64,000 nt of DNA from Liolophura sinensis (GCF_032854445.1 NC_088300.1:62346984-62410983); one strand, 5' to 3'. Positions 24,901 through 41,300 are shown, counted from the stretch's first letter. Notes: a model not told the origin generated them from the sequence alone. Numbers and translations are program-made.

Positions 24901-27900
24901 GCGGTACAACTGAGAACAAAAATAATTCGTCATCTTTTTCACAGTTTAAGTGTTCTTTCCAGCCTATTTTGAGGGCACTCTTTTGTGTGCACTGATAAAA
25001 TTATACTTTTTGTTAAGCCCTGAACGTACATGTTGTTTCATCAGTGAAATCAAAGTAAAAAATTGCTCTTTCATATTGAAACAGATCAGGACTTAGGCTA
25101 CATGCCTAATGTATATGTTTGTAGAAAGCTGTCTATTTCTAGCAGACTAGTCAAAATGCTGGCATATTTATTGGATAGCCTTGCCCCAACTAGTAGACAT
25201 GTATGTGATGTTAGCACAAGGAGGTTTTTTTTTCTTTAACTTGACAACATTTAAAATTTCAATATAATTTGCAGTTTATGGGCCAGAAGTTTGATATAAG
25301 TCTTTACTCAAGTTTTTCCAATAATAAATCACATTTTGTCCTTAAGTCAAACTTGGCTTAGAACGTGACATTCAATCTCACTGAAGGCGTGTACAGAAGT
25401 TGTATTCCCTACACATAGAATGACTTGTTGTTAAATTGATTTGAAATACGATACAGATGTAACACCTGCTCCTACAACGGCCAAAGACAACTATAAAGTT
25501 GCAAATGTCATGCCCTCAATTAGTACCAAAAAGCATCAATGTTTCACTATGAATGCAAGACCCAGCTATACTACGCAAAATAAGAAGACTGACTTCGACT
25601 TCAACACAAAATAGGCGATATCTACTAGATCTGAGTTTAGTGAGAGGGATACTGACTTGGCCAACCGAAAATATGCTGAGATCTACCACATCTGATTTTA
25701 GTGTTATCCAACCATTTTTGTGCTTTCTTCCAAACTATGAATTTCAAGACAACTTTAGTCTATCCAACATCAGGACTGAGTTTGGGCTGAAGACATTTGG
25801 AGTGAATCATCAAAGGCACATTGGCTGGGGTAATCAGAAAAGAGTACAGTGTACATGAAAATCCATTACTGCACCAAGTACCTGAGCGGAAGTCATTATT
25901 TTCAGAATTCCCCGAGTGTAATTAAACTTAAGTAAACAAGTTAAGATGATAGGCAAGGTGAATGGTAAGTTTTAATGAAATGGGCGCAGTAGTTTGGCAG
26001 GAAATGCAAGCACAAAATTGTGTCTACAGACAGACAGGGTGTTTCCAGTATTACCCCCCTCCCCCTCAACGAAGTTGATAATGAGCATGAAAATACACTT
26101 TTAAACCTTGACATGGTGAAACTGGCCCCAGGCATTTAGAAACTGGATGCAACACACTGTAAATCTTCAACCTTTTTGAGCTCTTAAGTACTTTTATCAG
26201 TAAAATTTATGCATACAATTATTATGAAAATGACACAAAAATGATCCGTTTGTGTCACTGAAGATGCAGGCCTCATGAAACTGTGCAGATTATTTCTCTA
26301 CAGCCCATAGTTCTCTCAGAATGTTTCAAAATATTGGTCACAGTGGTGGTTGAAAAGGTTGAAGAATTTTTTTAACATTGATCCAATTTGTAGAGGCACT
26401 TGCTTTTCAGTCACTAGGACATGATAGTCGCGGGTTCAAACCTAGCCTTCAGCCGTATGTGGGAAGGTCTTCCAGCAACCTGCAACAAACGTGTCATACG
26501 TTTTCCCCAGGCTCTGCCCGGTTTCCTCCCATCATAATGCTGGCCGCCCTCACATAAGTGAAATATTATTGAGTACGGCATAAAACACCAATCAAATACT
26601 TAAATAAATAAATCAAACCCAAGCCAGGAGAGGCAATTTGTAAATTTCCCCACTCTCACTGCTTCTGGGGCCTTGGGGACAATAAGCGGGTCACAATGTC
26701 TATTTTTCGCTGAAGGCAACTTGTCTTCCACCAACACTGCATACACATTGTGTGAATTAGGGTACATATGTATTCCAGACAGTGACGTTTTACAAAAAGT
26801 GTTATATTTGTTTTACAAACACTTACACGACTGACAATGTTTGTGATTTCTTTAGAACGATGTTCTCTGTCAGCACCTGTTGCCTGAGACTGCAAAAAAC
26901 CAAAGAATAAATAATCTGGTTAACAAATAAGGCATCTGCTTAGTTGTCTGCTCACTATTAAAGCACTACATGTTCCTAATGACAGCCATTCATATCAACT
27001 TTTTGGCCGATGGTGAATACTACACAATATTATGTTTACCATGTCAGCTTAGCAGTGTATGATGGATATTACAGAATACGATATTAAGCAAAACGACTTA
27101 TCAGCCCATCATGAATATTACAACATTTGTTTTATTATGTTTTATTATGTCAACTTCCCAACCTATGATGACTATTACACAATATTATTCAGCGTGACTA
27201 CTTACCAGCCTGTAGTCATTGACCAGGAAGAGTTCGACATATCTTGAGTCGGCATTGCTATCATAAGGACCATACACATCACGCCTTACCTGTAACAATA
27301 TATATGTATATATGTTCATTAAATTCTCCTTGTACAGCTGCACCCTGAAACAGCAGTGATCAATACTATATTTACAAACATATAACAGAGTCCAAGGCTG
27401 GAGAGTAATGCAGCTTTCATGTATCGGTATTACAAAATGCGGTTGTTAACCCTGGACTGGCTTAAACGCGGTTGTTAACCCTGCACTGGCTTAAAACTTC
27501 ATACTTCCGTTGTCTTTTAACTGTTTTCTGGCTTCTTCTCTGGCCTTACGTGGGGAGGTCTGTCAGCAACCTATAGATGGTCGTGTTTTTCCCAGGGGCT
27601 GTGTTTGGATTTCCTCCTGTCATAATGCTGGCCACCGTCGTGTAAGTGAAATATTCTGGAGTACAGCATAAAACACCAATTAAAAATAAAAAAATAAATC
27701 ATGTGAAGATTAACCCACCAGCATGAAATTATCTCACTGTCTGATCACATTCCAGCTATGACAGACTTACCCTTCTGACAAGGCTTTGCGCTTGTTCTAT
27801 GGACGACAGCGGTTCTTGCTTTTCATCATATCCTGTCAACAAACAAAGATACAATTACTCCACTGACTAATTTTCTAATTTCCAGACAGTGCCAGACTGC

Positions 27901-30900
27901 GTCACAAAGAGCTTGGAATAAACCACTGCCATTTGACGAGTGACTTACAAACTTTCTCACATGTGATATCACCCACAGGCTTGCATGTTGTATAGGAGAT
28001 AAAAAGTTATTACAGGAAAAAGGATATGAGGACACCACTGCGTGTGCAGATATAGTGTAAGCCAGACTCACACATATGCATTCGGTTTTCCATGTACTAT
28101 CTAGAAGCTAGCATATAGCTGTTTGCCGCTAGTGGAGCATTACAAGAACATTCCACTGGCACCATACACACATACTACAGCAATATCTTTTAAGGGCATT
28201 GGTGAAGATGAACGCTACAGGTGAAAGATTTACCAGAATGCTACTTAGACAGTTTTGCCACATACATATCAAAACAAAACTTTCTGACTTTACAAAATCA
28301 TATCTGACAAAAATTTATGACCTTTAGGATATGAAATGGTGTAGCTGAGATGTTCATCCATCACACTGGAATAAGATGTTATTAATACACGTCAGTACCT
28401 GCATGTACACAAGGCGATGTTCAGAGGAAAAAAAATGCATGACTGGTTTCATGAATTTTTCCAAAAATTTTCATAAGTCATAACTATTTCATGACAGGGA
28501 CTTTCAAACATGACTTTTCAGGTTACTTTCATGATCATGGCAATTCTGCTTTGACCTCCAGAATCATTTTCATGTGAATGCCACAGGCAGGCCACAAGTG
28601 TGTTTGATATGAGCTACAGTAGTGGCATGCCAGAGAACCTTGACCAGGGTTGCTTTTGTGGCTGAGCTGGTTCAGTCAGAGGCCTTACCACAGGAGAAGT
28701 TGTTGTGTTTTCTGTCCGTGTCTCGGTACATCAGGTGAACAAACTGGGAACTGTGAGGAGCTGGCTCTAGGTGATAATACTCATCCTGATCCATCCAGAA
28801 CCCACTGTAACTCAACCACAACAACAACATCTGTCAACATTTCACACAGTGTCAACAACTACATGTACATAAATAGTAAAATGGAATGGGATGTAACTTT
28901 CACATCAGCAAGTCAGAGGGAGCAAAACAAGAGGTAGACCAATAGCAACTGAGCAATGGTTCATCAGTTCATACACTGAGGCATATTTTCCCATCAGCTG
29001 CTGTTTTAGCTATAACATGGCACCATCAAAGAAATACAAGAATATTAGCATGCCAAGGTGGAGTTTTAGGTGAGCAATTGAATAATCACAGAACACTTTT
29101 CATTTATAGCCCTAGGCCTAGCGGTACATGAAATAAACAGGAAATGTGTATGTGTGGTACATGATTTTGTTTTGCTTGCAATGAAATAATATTACTCATT
29201 TATTTTCACATGTTAATTACGTGCATGTAGATTTAGAGCTATGTATACTCTGCAACTGTAACTGATTATTTTTCACATTATACAAATAAGCTATTTGGTA
29301 TTTGTTCACTGCCCAGCTTGAAATGATAACAGCCTTTACTGATCCAGAGATTTGTCAATGCCAGGAGATGCATCATATCATACAGACATTACTTTTAGCA
29401 AATAGACTTAGCATATAGACAAATGACGGGACAATCTAGGAATGCATGTAGTTTCTTTGTATGTTTACATACCTAATACCATTGCAGGTGCTGACAGCCG
29501 CCATGGAATGTGGAAGATCTCGTATTTGACCATGGTAAAAGCAGTGACTCTTTTTCTGAAACAGCAGCAATGAAAAAGTATATAGTAAGGAGGGTTAAGT
29601 ATGAGAAAACAAAACCTGAGCTCAATGCATACAGTGCTTTTTGAGATACCACCACTAACATTCACCTTAACAGTGACTTCAATACACACTCCAATATGCT
29701 AGGTCATGAATTCTGTCATTTACAGTAATTAATTAGACATAAAGCATCAATGATGGAACACCCGCCTCATGATAATGTGGTTTACATGTATGCAAAACCT
29801 GAACTCAATACAGGCAGTCATTTTTAAGCTATCATCCCTAACATTCATATCAAAGGATGCAGAAAACACTTGATTTTTTATTTCTTAATACATAGTATGA
29901 GGTGGCCAAACATTTAGAAGTACAAGAAACTTATCAGCTTTCTTTTTTGAAGTGTAAAAATGGATTAAGGTTCTATATTTCCAGTGGTCAGTCTGGAAAT
30001 CAAGTAGTCAGCAGTGGTGATGTCTTTGATAATACATGTACATGTAAAAACAGCTTTGTTGAGGGAGAGTACAAATTAGGGGTGCTAAGGCTGTCCAGCA
30101 TTGCAAGTTTGTTCATGGATGATGTCATTTCTAAACATTTCTGACCATTAATGCAAAATATGCATAAAACAGGGAGGGTATTAAGAATTTTAAAATATGG
30201 GTCAAAAATGAAAAAGAAAATCTAATTTTTTGGGGATATTTTCCTTAAATCCATTCTCTTCATTTCACAGTACATCTTTACTGTTAATTGTACAGGCAAG
30301 CTAAAAATCATAGCCATAATTAATTGTGACACTACACTTTACAAATGATCAAACAAAATACCCCACCCTGAAATAGCATTAATCTGAGATTCCATGTACC
30401 AACCATTATCCAGCTATTACATGTTACCAGTATGATCAAACTACTGCCCATCCTTCATCAATCCATTTGGATTTTCAGGTATGCAGGTCAATGACACTAC
30501 AGAAAATGAAGTAATGGCATGAGTTGTCCCCCCTTGTCCCAAACCTACATTATATACCAACATTTCGTCCCTGCAGCTTTTACAGTGTAGGAAAAATCCA
30601 CATATACATGTAGTACTGAGCGTTGTGTTACGAAGCTAAACATGTACATTTACTGTATATCAAGTATAAGGTAAATAACTATTTATAATATATACGCAAG
30701 CTAAATATATACAATGCTAAGTACAAAACGTGTAATTCTTCAACCTTTTCGCATCTGAAGGCATTATTCTGTGTAGACTGAGAAACTTATACTTTTTCTG
30801 AACTCAGAAAATGGCCTTCAAAATCTAATTATAAAAGTACATCACTTGCACGGAAAGTGGCTCTTTCATATGCTAAACGGTTGAGGAATGAGGGTATACC

Positions 30901-33900
30901 ATGAAGTCTACGGCATAGTACAGTAATAATACCACTGATATTGTGTTAGGTCACAAGCAGTAATTCATTCATTCATTCAGACTGATGTACCAATACTTAC
31001 ATGGTCTGGTGCTGGTTTGTGTATGTGATAGCCATTAATGTGGGGTCTTCTTTTTACATAAGCACTAGACAGCAGTTCTCTGAAAAACACAACACAGAAC
31101 CCTTTATGCACAAACAATTAGGGCAAAGGCCAAAATTTTACCCCATTTCTTTATTTTATTTGCTTGGTGTTTTACAACATACTCAAGAATATTTCACTTA
31201 TGCGGCGGCGGTCAGCAATATGGTGGGAGGAAACCGAGCAGAGACTTCCAACCTTAAAATGTTGCAGCAAATGAATGTGATGAAATATTACCTTTTGATA
31301 TTGACAATCAAATTTTTCAGTAAGGTATTACTCCACCTTCCAACAAACCTCAAAAAAAATCTTGTGTGAAGATTTATATCTTCTAACTGTCAGTTAGGCA
31401 AAATGTGCACAATTTTAGGCCAATGTGCACCATATAAAAGAAACAAAAAGTTGAATTTGCCAATTTAATAAAGCAATGCAAAAATATTTTGGTGGTTATT
31501 TGTAATTTATAAAAAAATGCTTGTAAATTTTATTATATAACGGCCCAATGTAAATCCTAAATACCAAGGCAGAGAGCCCTTTTAACCTGCCATCACACAA
31601 ATCTAATCTTTCCAATATGAGATGATAAGAGCCACACATACATGTATCGTGTTTTGAGACGGTGTATGACTCCCAGTGAGATTGATTTTATCCTTGTACA
31701 TGTACCTTCATTCTGGTTAAGTCCAAGCCTATCAAACATGCTGGTAATCCACTGACAAAATACCAGTGCTTCAATGTCTTACACAGATGGAGTTCAATCT
31801 CAATTATTTGACTGACAACATGCATTTACATATATGTTTGAAATTGTTCACATTGTGTCCATTTTACACACACACAAAAAAAACCCCACAAAGTTACATA
31901 TTATTTTCTTTCCCTTCAAATTCATGTGTTTGTATGAAACTGGATTTGAACTCTGCTCTATTTGTCGTGCTGATTTTACTGAAATATCATGCTGACAGTC
32001 AACTCACGACACTGAGCTGAAAAGTATTTAAGCGGGCTACATGCACCTGAATATCCTAATAAATCCTCTGTGAGACGAGCAAAGAAATAATAAAGATTAC
32101 CAAGACTAATGCATAAACATATGAGCTGCATTGAACCCATGTTCCAGTTTATATAAGGCAAATGCTGGATATTCTCTCAGATCTCAGCAGAGTGGCCAGG
32201 GCTGAATTTGTCCCCCAGCATATAGCATGTACAAGCAAACTGGATACAGGCTGACCAGCCATGGAGCTCATAAAGCAGGGCTGGAGAGGGTCAGGGGTTT
32301 ACTAGGGAATCAGAACAGAGATAAGCAGACACCAAATACCCAGCTTACTGTAATAAACATACCCCCAGATATGCAATCAGACTTACTTCCCTGAACAAGT
32401 AAATGTCTGGACAGTTATCTGATTCCAAGCCATTGTTGTCTGCGTTGGGGCTTGGAGGTGGGGGGTGGAGGAGGTAAGGCGGGGAGGTTGAGTGTTTAGA
32501 GCTTAAAGAGTCTAGGGAAGAGAGTCAGCTGTGATTAGATCTCTTTTAGTGGAAAACAAGGAAAATATCAACGTGTCACTGACATGCAACAAAAAATGTA
32601 TAATCCATGTTATCCATCTGCAAAACAAATATACAAGCAGCCTTTTGTCTTTATAAAAAAAGGGTATGCAACTGCATGTTCATTTTCAAAACTACATGTA
32701 ATTGATACATGGTGAGCTACAATACCAAAGGGTATTAACCCTTCCAACATTATTTTCCTCATATCAAAAAGATTTTCTCCTTGTTGCAGTGCCAATGTAT
32801 TTACAGTGCTGCCTCAGTGGAGCAACATGCCAAATACACCAGACGTGACTTCCCATCCAATCACAGTGTGCTGATACCGTTTTGGCTAATGCATGTATAC
32901 ACCGCCTTTGTGATTATAATACTGCATGTGACTGTCTGTTCAGAGATGGAAGTATTTGGGTTTATACATCAATCTGACTGACCTACATGTGTACAGGCCT
33001 TACTTCAGCTGATCGCACTTTATATCTGTCCTGAGATAAAAGAATCTAGGTTTAACTGACTAACATATGATATAGGCCATACAGTTTCACAGGTTTTTTT
33101 TTTGTCACCATATCCCAAATTTCATTGCATCTGTTTATCTATGGTTCTTGAGCAGGACAGCAGAACAGCAGGAATGTTGACAGCCTTATGAACTTACAGA
33201 GAAAAGGACATAACCCAATAAACAAGCTTACGCTTCACTGAGCAGTCAGTTCAAGTCTTTATTCTGTATACATACACGTATAAATGTATAGAGAATTTTT
33301 ACTTCTGACAACCCTGTTTGTCCAGAGATAACAGTTGGTTGGCCTCACTGACATTGCTACTCTCATCAAGTAGAAAACTGCACATAAACAGATCCACATC
33401 CACATCAATGTAACTCACCTATTAATTTTTAAATCCAAAGTAAAGTTTTTTCTTGCACTTGATATCACAATGGTGATTTCTTCTAAATGTTCCCCCTGCA
33501 ACACAAGAGAGTATTATGTAAACATTTGTGCCTGTCATTGTTTTCATATGTTTACTTGACTTTTTGCTGACATCTGAATGTCCTTTTAGCTGGCATTCTA
33601 TTATTTACTGCTGACAATGACATCGCCACAGTGTGCTTTAATTACAAAAGAGAAAAAGAAACCCAGGGCTGGAAACTAGAACCACTGTGTTTGTATACTC
33701 AAAAAATAAACCTATTGTTATGTCAAGTGGAAATCCTTCATGAAGTTACAACTAAAGCAAACAAATACAAGCAGTCATTAACATCTGACACTGGCAAATA
33801 GCAGTGTGTGGCAAAATTGCCTTAGGCTTATGATGTGTATAACAATCCACTGTTGTACTCATTTCTTATAGTTGTTATAAGGAAAGAAACTGTAAAAATG

Positions 33901-36900
33901 AAGCCTTAAAGAATGAGTAAAAGAACCACTGATATCTGCAACTGGAAAAAAAATTTTTTTTTTCTTTTTCTTTTGTTCTGCTTTTTTCTTTGCATGCATT
34001 ATCAATATGGTTCATAAAACTCATTCAAAACATTTGACTTCATTTACCTCAGCGAAAAATCTGAAAAAAAAAAGCTGTAGTCAATCTCAGATATAGTTGT
34101 CTTGCGTTATATTTAGTTTCTTTCCCAATGATTCTAGATTGTGTGAGGGGCACATTACTTCAGCAATGGGGACTTGTCGAACGTCGAAGATAGAATAAAG
34201 TAACAGTAGAAATTAACTATACATTGTAACATTGTAGATGGGTAACGATCATTGTCTGAGGTAACAATAGATCAAGCTTCCACTTCACATTGGCACCACC
34301 TCACAGGATTAAAAAATATGCTACCTTCCCATAAACTATGAACTTTTTGACCTTGGAATGAAGCAGATCATGAGGTTATGCTTAAAAAACTCTTTGTTGG
34401 GTGTAACCCGGCCATATGAATTAGGAAATTCTTCTCTAGTGTTTTTTTCTTTTAACTCTGGCTATATTATGAAAAAAGATAGGGATGTCAAACAAATTAA
34501 TACTGAAAAAAAAAAGACATACTTTTATCATAATCACCTGATAAAAGCTTTACAGTGTCAAGCTGTCAGGGTTAGCTAGATTATGCCAAACAAACAAATT
34601 TTTGATGGGACACTGACCCAGAAGGAGGAGCAATTTGGAGGGTGAGAGCAAGCTTGTTGTGAGGAAATAAGCCCTTAGAAAGTCAGGATACAGATCCTGT
34701 CCATGGGGCAAGAATCCACATTTCTGTAAGTCTACATATACATGTCATCCATGGATGTAAGCAGCTTTTACTGACCCCACAGACTGCTCTTTGGTATATT
34801 ATGTACTGTATAAATGCACATAAAAACTGCACCACTGAAACCAGGCTACACATGATTACATGTACATACAATGCTGGTTCACCATAACAATCAATGCTAC
34901 AGAAATATACCCTTATATGCAATTTTGATTCCTTGCTCTTTATTAAAAGCAAGACTATGGAAATGCTAGTCCACTAGACCATACAAGCTACCGTCAGAAA
35001 AATAATATGAACGTAATCTCCCTCCACCAAAACCAGATTCACTCATTTTTTATGAGATTAGATTACAAAGGAACTCAGCACACTTACAATGTATGCTATC
35101 AGGGGATACAGCTGTACCAGTACTACTGGGAAGGAAAGGGAGATGCATCAACTGCATTACTAAGAGTAAGGAACTTCTTTATATTTTTTTCTAAATTCAT
35201 GTAAAGGGAGGTAATTTGAGAAAACGGTAGAAGTGGATTTATAGGCATCCGCAATCTGAGTACACTTCTGATCAAAAGTCTTTTGTTTTTGTTGGTTGGT
35301 TCATGTAAGTAGCACTGCAAGGGGAGATAGGGAAGTGTGAAACCTGCCCTCTTCTCCAGGAGGTGGGGAGTGTGAATCACAAACCCTTTCTCGCAGCCAA
35401 CATGCATCATTATAGGGAACCCACACCTGAACACAACCAGACGATGGAGAGTTACATGTACGAGTTAAATGCACTCACAGGTGCTCTCCTTCTACAGTGA
35501 CAGACACTTCTAATGTTCAATAAAAGAGGAAATGGGTCAGCTTAACAAATCTGCACATCCTGACTACATGCCTCTCACTTTTCTAGATCAGTGTATACAG
35601 TAGATGAGTAGTTTGTATAGACATATGCCGTAGTTCACCTAAAGTTTGGTATGTAAAAATAGTTTCAGAAGCAGGTCATGGCCTTAAAATGATACTTTTA
35701 GTGCCAAGACTTTTTCCTATAAAAAAATTAGTCAAACTTCACAAAAATTAAACAACTCTTCTATGGCTCTAAATAGTAGACAAATCAATCACAATGAAGA
35801 AAAATGTGTCACTTGAAATATTATAAACTTTGTGTGAAACGGTATATGCCAGAACACTCATAACCAAACCAAGTGCAATGTACATATACATGTTACCCTT
35901 TGTGTCCAAATCCATACAAGTACATGAAATAATTAATCAGACACATGAGTTATCAGAGAAGATGTACAGGTATGTACAAGTATATTCAAGATGGGTTATG
36001 GAGGGGTGGGTCAGGATGCTGGGTAGAGTCAGGTCAGGGTCAGAACTGAGAAATCAGTACAAAATACACATAAGCTAAAAAGATCAGGAACTCTCCAAGA
36101 GTTACCTCTGAGGTAATGATCGTCTGTTAAGTTCGAGGCATATGCACACACAATTCATTCGCACACAGCATACTGAAGTTTGACAGCGTACACTTCTGTA
36201 CCCTTACATCTGGTTCTCCTTCTAACAAGCACATGTGTGAATATCTGTGACACTCAGGTTGAGGTCAGACACATGTTGGTGTGCACACCTTGTATAGAGC
36301 ACCACCAGATGGTGCATTAACTGAATTATTCATAAGTCACCAAATGTTAACATAAATGTTTCAATACAGGTCTGACCTTTGGAAACTCTTGAATTTAGAA
36401 TAAAGAGTACCCATTAAAACCTACTGTATTTCACCTAATACTTAGTATTGTCAAATGACACATTTTGCCTGATTCTGACTGATTCCACCACCTTACAGGG
36501 CTACTTAAGAGTTCTTTGTGAAGTTTGATTAATTTCTTATTATAAAAGCTTAGGTGCCTGCATAAAAAGTATCATTTTCAGACCATTATGTGCTTCTTAA
36601 ACTGCATTTTTACCTACATGTATCAAACTCTAGGTGAAATACACTACATGTCTATACAAACTACTTATCTACACTAATACATGTTATTGTGTACACTGAT
36701 CTGGAAGTCCTGTGAGACACATATAGTCACAATTTGTGTTTAGATTTTCTAAGCTGACCCATTTCCTCTTTATTTTAATTTAGGTGTTTCTGAACATGCA
36801 TTTTTATATACCAAACTTCATTTGAAATAAAGTAAGTCCATTTTAGCCAGATATTGACATGTTACCTGTAAATATTGTTTGTTGGTGACAGAAAAAAAGC

Positions 36901-39900
36901 TCATCAATGCATGAGAACACTATAATTAGATTCAATCAAACTTCACAAACTTTGAATGATAAATGCTATCTTCAGCTAACAAAGCTAAAAGGACATACAT
37001 GTAGTGTGTACCTTTTATAAATCAGGTTGCAGCATACTTACTAAAATCTGGGACTAAAACATATAGTCCCAGTTAAAATTCACTTTTGATTAAAAGGTTT
37101 AATGGTACATAAATATCGGTATCTTATTTTGTATGTATTTCAAAACTTCCACTCGTGTACAGTGAATGTGTACTACTACATTAACTCAGAGTAACTGCTC
37201 AAGATAGACTTGTTAGTAAGAACTGCACAGAAAATGCTGAATCTGCAGCAAAAACAGCGTTAAGCACTATCTGTCTCTTGATGAGTACACAAACTACACC
37301 CCAGCAGTGCTGACCAGTTATGTGTACTATGAGAGTTTATGACATGCAGTGCTACTGTCATGGGCTGTACATTGCAGATAAAACATGCTCTGGCACTTTA
37401 AGCTGTTAAGTATGTAGAGCAGCTGCCAACACATGGCCTATACGCATAACCTTGGGCAGTTAGCCAGCCAGGAAATTATCTCATACAATAGCTATCCATC
37501 TGTTCAGCTATAAGTAAAGATATGATGGTCTAAGCAATCACCTGAGCTCATGTGCCTACAGGTATATCTATACACATCTACATGAAAACCACATGGTAAC
37601 GTGTGGCAGATAAGCTCTCACAGACAGCTCTGTTAACAGATTTTAATTGTGTTGTTGTTAAAAAAGTTAAAAGGCAGGCATCATCAGTAATTATAGAGTC
37701 AAGTACTGATAATGCAATCTTCAAGTTACAATACCATAGAAAATACAGCAGAAAGACTTCAAATATTCTAATGAGAAAACTTATCTGTATTTTGTGTGAA
37801 AAATAAACTTTAAAGTTTTATAAGGTTTATGAAAGTATAGCACAGAAGTCAGCATCCTGCCCTTAATCAGACCTCCACCCACCCCACCTCCACCCCTCCG
37901 CCTCCAACAACCACCACCCATCCTTATTAGTGACAGTGCTGATGTAACAATAATTACATTTAATACAATTACAATTACACACTGTATTATCTCCCTTTCA
38001 AATCATCAGCTCTGGTCTAACATGTGGTATGTTATAGGCCAATCAAAATGTGTTTCACAATAGCCGTCATCAAGCAGTCAAATTAGCCAATCAAAGCACA
38101 CAGAACTGCACATTTAGATGTACAGGAAGATGTAATGATGCCGCTGCTGGCATCTCCAATGTTAAAAAGATACCAATGTTAAATAGATGCCTTCTGTACT
38201 GTGAAACACATGTGATCAGAAAAGAAAGGCTTACTTTTCTTTTACATACTGTGTAACCAGGTTCTGTGATGCCAGCCTTGCCATGCCAACTGATTCAGCT
38301 GGGGCTGCCTCCCATATCAGAAGACAGATTGAAAGAATCATGTCTTATCATAAGAGTATTATTCAGTTTATTTTTCACAAACACATGTGTTCACCAAAAT
38401 TGCTATTGCAGAAACATCACAGAGAATTACAGATCTGAGCTAATTTGATCATTGTTTTACACCTCACTCAAGGATATACTATCATCTGACAGCTGGCAGG
38501 TTTATGGGTGGAGGAAACTGGGAAACCAACCCACCTCAGAGATATACATGAATGGCAAATTATCATCTCAATTGATCTGGATAACTGGAACAGAAAGATC
38601 TGAATTCGAGCCTGCAACCTTATTGGCCTTTGTCTGAAAACACTAGGAGAGTACAAAACACAGTCACACTTCATAGCTCTTATCTTAGTAAGAACTGGTA
38701 AATTTCCACACAGCACGGGTAAGGGGATTGTAGCCCGATGAGGAGTGGCAGGAGAGGAGGGATTCTAGAAAGGGGAGGACTAGGGGAAGGTCAGGCAAGG
38801 ATGGGAAATACAGAGTCAAGTAAACCACATCCTAAATAGGCATGTACATGACAAGTTTTGTGATGTAAATGGTCCTGTTATCGTATTATTTATCTGATGG
38901 TACATGTATTACACTGACCTAGATAATCTGCATGAAAGTGCCAAGAACTTAACCTGCATATCCATTTACATGTATAAGGTTCTCAATGATATACTGCAGA
39001 GACTACATAATTATTGCTGCCAGCAATGACAAACAGAATTACACTAATTATCTGGACAGGACAACTGGGGCTTTTCAGGGTGTGTCCACCCTGCACAAGT
39101 TATCTATGGCTAACATTAATCCTACTGCTATCATATGTCATCTTTGGTAGAGAGGCAATCAAGCACTTCCATCAATCTCTGTCTCATCTTGACATACTAT
39201 TACATGTATGGTACTGTTTATGCATAGCCAGCTACATGTACATGTATGTCCACATTTATATTCTGTAATTAGATTGGTAGTATATCATCCAAACCCTTAA
39301 TTCCACCAACATGGTGCACATATATCTGAATGTACACCGCAAAATGGAGTTTGTTGAGTAACTTGAAAAGGTTGGTGGTTTAATCTTCACACTGCCTACA
39401 GCAGTAATCACACTTCCAACGAAGTCACTAGTACAGCCAGATAAAGCGCATATAATGTAATCTTCAAAATTGGTAAAAGCCCAAAATTTGGCAAACATGT
39501 TGTGCTCAACCTTTTACAGAATGTTACAATTAATCCAATGTTCTAATAGAACCACTGGTTGTAACGAAGTTGGGAAAGTAGGGCTAAACATGATCAGTGG
39601 TAACAGACTGCAGAACTGAGAACAAGATACATACTATCCAGTGTCCGACTTACCTTAAATAATGTCCTATCTACTTTGCTCCCCAAGCTGTAAAGTACTG
39701 GTATCACCCTCTCATGGTGCCTAAATTCATCTACAGCAGTACTAGATGGAAAACTGTCAAAGGCTGGAAAGGAAGAAAGAAAGATGAAATATGAGACATA
39801 TGTTAATGACAGTAAAACATAATGAAAAACTGAAGCTCATTCAGGATGAACATGATGATGAACTCCTGTATGAATGAACCAATTAATCAATGAATTAATG

Positions 39901-41300
39901 AAATAATTAAGGCTAACACGTCTATGGCCTTATAATTAGCTATTATATTACTCATCTTAGCTATATATGTATATCGTGGTGAGGCCTGTTTCACAAACTG
40001 TAGGTAATGATACTTTCATTTATTTATTAATTTTGACTGGACTTTTATGTAGTACTCAAGGATTTTTCACTTTCATGTATGCAACAACAGCCAGCATTAT
40101 GGTGGGAGGAAGCCGGGCAGCAGGGAAACCCACGCACCATCCGCAGGTTGCTGGCAGAACTTCCCACGTTACAGCCAGAGAAGAACCCAGACCCCAACAT
40201 CACAGCGACCACATTTGTCTTACATCTCCCGTAACGTTACAAGTACATATTTCAAACTTATTTCCATGATACTGTCCATCATATACAGTATAAGCACATG
40301 TACTTATGTGGTTACATGCATGCTACACAGGTACGTAAGATTAATGAAATGATATTAGTAGGCTAATTCACAGAGCACTTGTACTGTTACAATCGCTACA
40401 TGTACAACTCATCCACACGTGTACCGGTATACATCTGAATTTTCACATCTACATGTATATGTCTGAATGCAAATAATTTGAATACCTTGAATACATGTAC
40501 ACCCACTTTTAAAGGTTCCAAATCTTTGATCACCGCATCTTTACATAAGACACAATGACAGTGTTTATTAATTTGAGGTGGAAAAAGATGACTGAGTGTA
40601 ACTTACAAGTAAAAGTACTTTTATTTTTCCATTACTCATAAAGTAAAGTGAAGGTTAAGTTCCTCTGCCTATTAAAAGAGACTACCTGTACCTTAATTCT
40701 TCAACCTTTTCAACCACTGCTGAGAAAAACATTTGGAACATTCTGAGAGAACATCTTACGTGACAAAAAATATTTTTATTACATTTGCATGCATAAATTC
40801 CAAATTTGAAAATACAGAGCTTTAGAGGTCGAAATAGTAGAGGATTTACAATATGTATAACCAAATTACGTAAATACAAGTATCACATAGTGACATATCT
40901 AATGTCAATTATATCGTACTAATACTGAGTGTTGAACTAAATCCATAAAACAACAGAGGCAAATGAGATATAAAAAGAACATGTTACACACAATAATGTT
41001 AAGGCAAACTTGTAGTTGACCCCAGGGGCAAAATAGACATGCATGTTCTAGTTGCCATATTACTTCATACATGAATAGTGTAACTCTGCAAAACGACTCA
41101 TTTTGACTTAATATTTCACCACTTTGTTTTGTCATCACCTGGAGTTCATGATGGCAAAATTAAGTGCTGAAATGTTGAGTCCAAATGAGTCTTTTGTTTT
41201 TCAGAGTTACACTTTTCATGTATTACGTTAAACTAATCAGTGCAACACAAGGTTTCTGAACACCATGTTACATTGTTTATGAAAACTGTAGCCATAAACA

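Larger units (their letters stand above)
31080..33418. other. ADAM intron 3
   Basis: Contains a SINE A fragment and a strongly purine-rich stretch at 32447-32512. No gene or exon is supported. Confidence 0.65.
33496..39653. other. ADAM intron 2
   Basis: Holds two MITE copies of the TACTGTATTTCACC family, a family C repeat at 38452-38640 and a C-rich tract at 37869-37919 (CCACCCACCCCACCTCCACC-type). No gene is supported. Confidence 0.65.

Noticed and set aside
39359..39520. Fifth copy of the CTTCAACCTTTT MITE family
   Set aside because: Only short GAAAAGGTTG / CAACCTTTT segments, in the wrong relative order for the family termini, with no matching body.
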